A DNA stretch of 64,000 nt. Origin: Corynebacterium sp. CNCTC7651. Its GTDB lineage: Bacteria; Actinomycetota; Actinomycetes; Mycobacteriales; Mycobacteriaceae. Every line of letters begins with the position of its first letter. Within the stretch, counting starts at the first letter, position 1. The stretch lies in NCBI RefSeq assembly GCF_021496665.1, contig NZ_CP071246.1, forward strand, positions 372,001 through 436,000, read 5' to 3'. Position numbers and translations under genes: made by a program. The notes beneath the pieces are model-generated. The model was not told the DNA's origin, searched no databases, and was given only the letters and a program-made list of their open reading frames with translations. This document shows positions 63,391-64,000 of the stretch, one piece after another.

Positions 63391-64000
63391 CTAGGGCTCA
63401 ACCGGGGTGGTGGGGGTGAGCTCGGCCCCGGACTCGACCGCGACGGACTCGGCAGTTTCGGGGGTGGCCACGGTGGTCGCCGTCGCGGTGGCCACCTCCT
63501 GCGATGCTGGCGTGCGCACGCTGGTCTCCGGCTCCTCCGCCGGGGTCGGGGACGGAGCCTCGGAGGTGGCCGTAGTCACGGCCTCGGTGCTGTTCGGCGG
63601 GGTCGTCTGCGGCTCCAGCACGGTGCTCTCCGGCTCGGGCACGCGACTCGGCGCGACCGGCGTATTCGTTGCCCCAGGAACACCAGGAGTCTCAGGAGCC
63701 CCGGTCGGGCTGGGCTGCTCCTGCGAGGGCGGACGCACATTCGTCGGCCGGTAGACCGCGGTGGGCGCAACGGAGCGCGGCGCGGATGTCACAGCCAGCG
63801 GAGGCGCGTACGGGTCCGCCTCCATCCGGTAGCTGGAGTTGGCCTGAGGCGCCAGCGCAACATCGCTGCCCCCGGCCCCGTACTGGTTCGCGTGCTGCGC
63901 CTGCCCGGCATCGGCTGGCCTCGGCGGGCGGCTGGACCTCGGCTGGGGGGATTCGCTCTTGCGTGACGACGGTCCACTTTCACCCGACGCCGAACTCGTC
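63391..64000 (-). CDS. Pro/Thr/Ser-rich protein, partial (C-terminal end)
   Basis: The reverse frame is open from the window edge to TAG 63393-63391, at least 202 residues with no start in sight. It is low-complexity: RKSESPQPRSSRPPRPADAG, QANSSYRMEADPYAPP, then a long Pro/Thr/Glu/Ala stretch (SPTPAEEPETSVRTP, ATATATTVATPE) to the end. This is like the extracytoplasmic or linker part of a surface or membrane protein; the folded part, if any, lies past 64000. No function can be assigned. Converges with manA. Confidence 0.55.
   Translation of the reverse strand, partial: TSSASGESGPSSRKSESPQPRSSRPPRPADAGQAQHANQYGAGGSDVALAPQANSSYRMEADPYAPPLAVTSAPRSVAPTAVYRPTNVRPPSQEQPSPTGAPETPGVPGATNTPVAPSRVPEPESTVLEPQTTPPNSTEAVTTATSEAPSPTPAEEPETSVRTPASQEVATATATTVATPETAESVAVESGAELTPTTPVEP

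Overview
The window is a high-GC actinobacterial chromosome segment, almost certainly from a mycolate-producing Corynebacterium. The evidence is a giant type I fatty acid synthase beside acyl-CoA carboxylase genes (accBC, accD1, an accD2-type gene, accE), pyruvate carboxylase, the prpDBC/prpR methylcitrate locus, a WhiB2 regulator, and a cell-wall block (TIGR03089 gene, LCP protein, wbbL, manC, whiB2, zincin-like gene, DUF3499, pmmA, SIS protein, manA) in the order seen in mycobacteria and corynebacteria. No rRNA, tRNA, CRISPR array, prophage or insertion sequence was seen. Coding density is very high and no gene-free stretch exceeds 300 bases.

Layout. 1-8.8 kb: 3' part of a class I glutamine amidotransferase, trpS broken by an in-frame amber codon, a YihY membrane protein, D-Ala-D-Ala carboxypeptidase, a TRIC-type channel, a two-repeat protein of unknown function, a small helical protein overlapping an NlpC/P60 hydrolase, upp and an XRE regulator. 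8.8-16.7 kb: M20 amidohydrolase, an LpdA-type quinone reductase, then prpR divergent from prpDBC with a RamB/PrpR-like operator between them. 16.9-33.3 kb: pyc, GNAT acetyltransferase, secreted serine protease, accBC, rhodanese, a Cj0069-family ATP-grasp-like protein, lipoprotein, maf, accE, accD2, small genes, and a pair of paralogues of unknown function flanking the remnant of a RecB-family nuclease. 33.3-46.4 kb: accD1-fas operon, with acpS and birA divergent. This groups malonyl-CoA formation, biotin attachment, ACP activation and fatty acid synthesis. 46.4-49.9 kb: purK, purE, a YdcF protein and an HNH endonuclease. 49.9-53.4 kb: a sugar ABC importer (binding protein and two permeases) without an adjacent ATPase. 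53.5-64 kb: the arabinogalactan-linker and mannose-donor block.

How the genes work together. Propionate is handled by PrpR-PrpDBC, and Pyc refills oxaloacetate. AccBC with AccD1 and AccE should supply malonyl-CoA to FAS-I, whose carrier domain is activated by AcpS; BirA biotinylates AccBC and Pyc. The AccD2-type subunit is probably part of the mycolate acyl-CoA carboxylase. WbbL, LCP, ManC, PmmA and ManA feed linker-rhamnose transfer, ligation of arabinogalactan to peptidoglycan, and GDP-mannose supply.

The most unusual signal is not a gene. An 11-bp motif, GCTTNNCGACG, often extended to TTGCTTNNCGACG, occurs 45 times on both strands, inside genes in several reading frames and between genes, where about one copy is expected by base composition. 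Its density (about one per 1.4 kb) and relaxed T-rich flank resemble DNA uptake sequences. A second theme is short tandem repeats whose coding copies keep the frame (15, 18 and 24 bp), including one inserted in the enoyl reductase domain of the fatty acid synthase.
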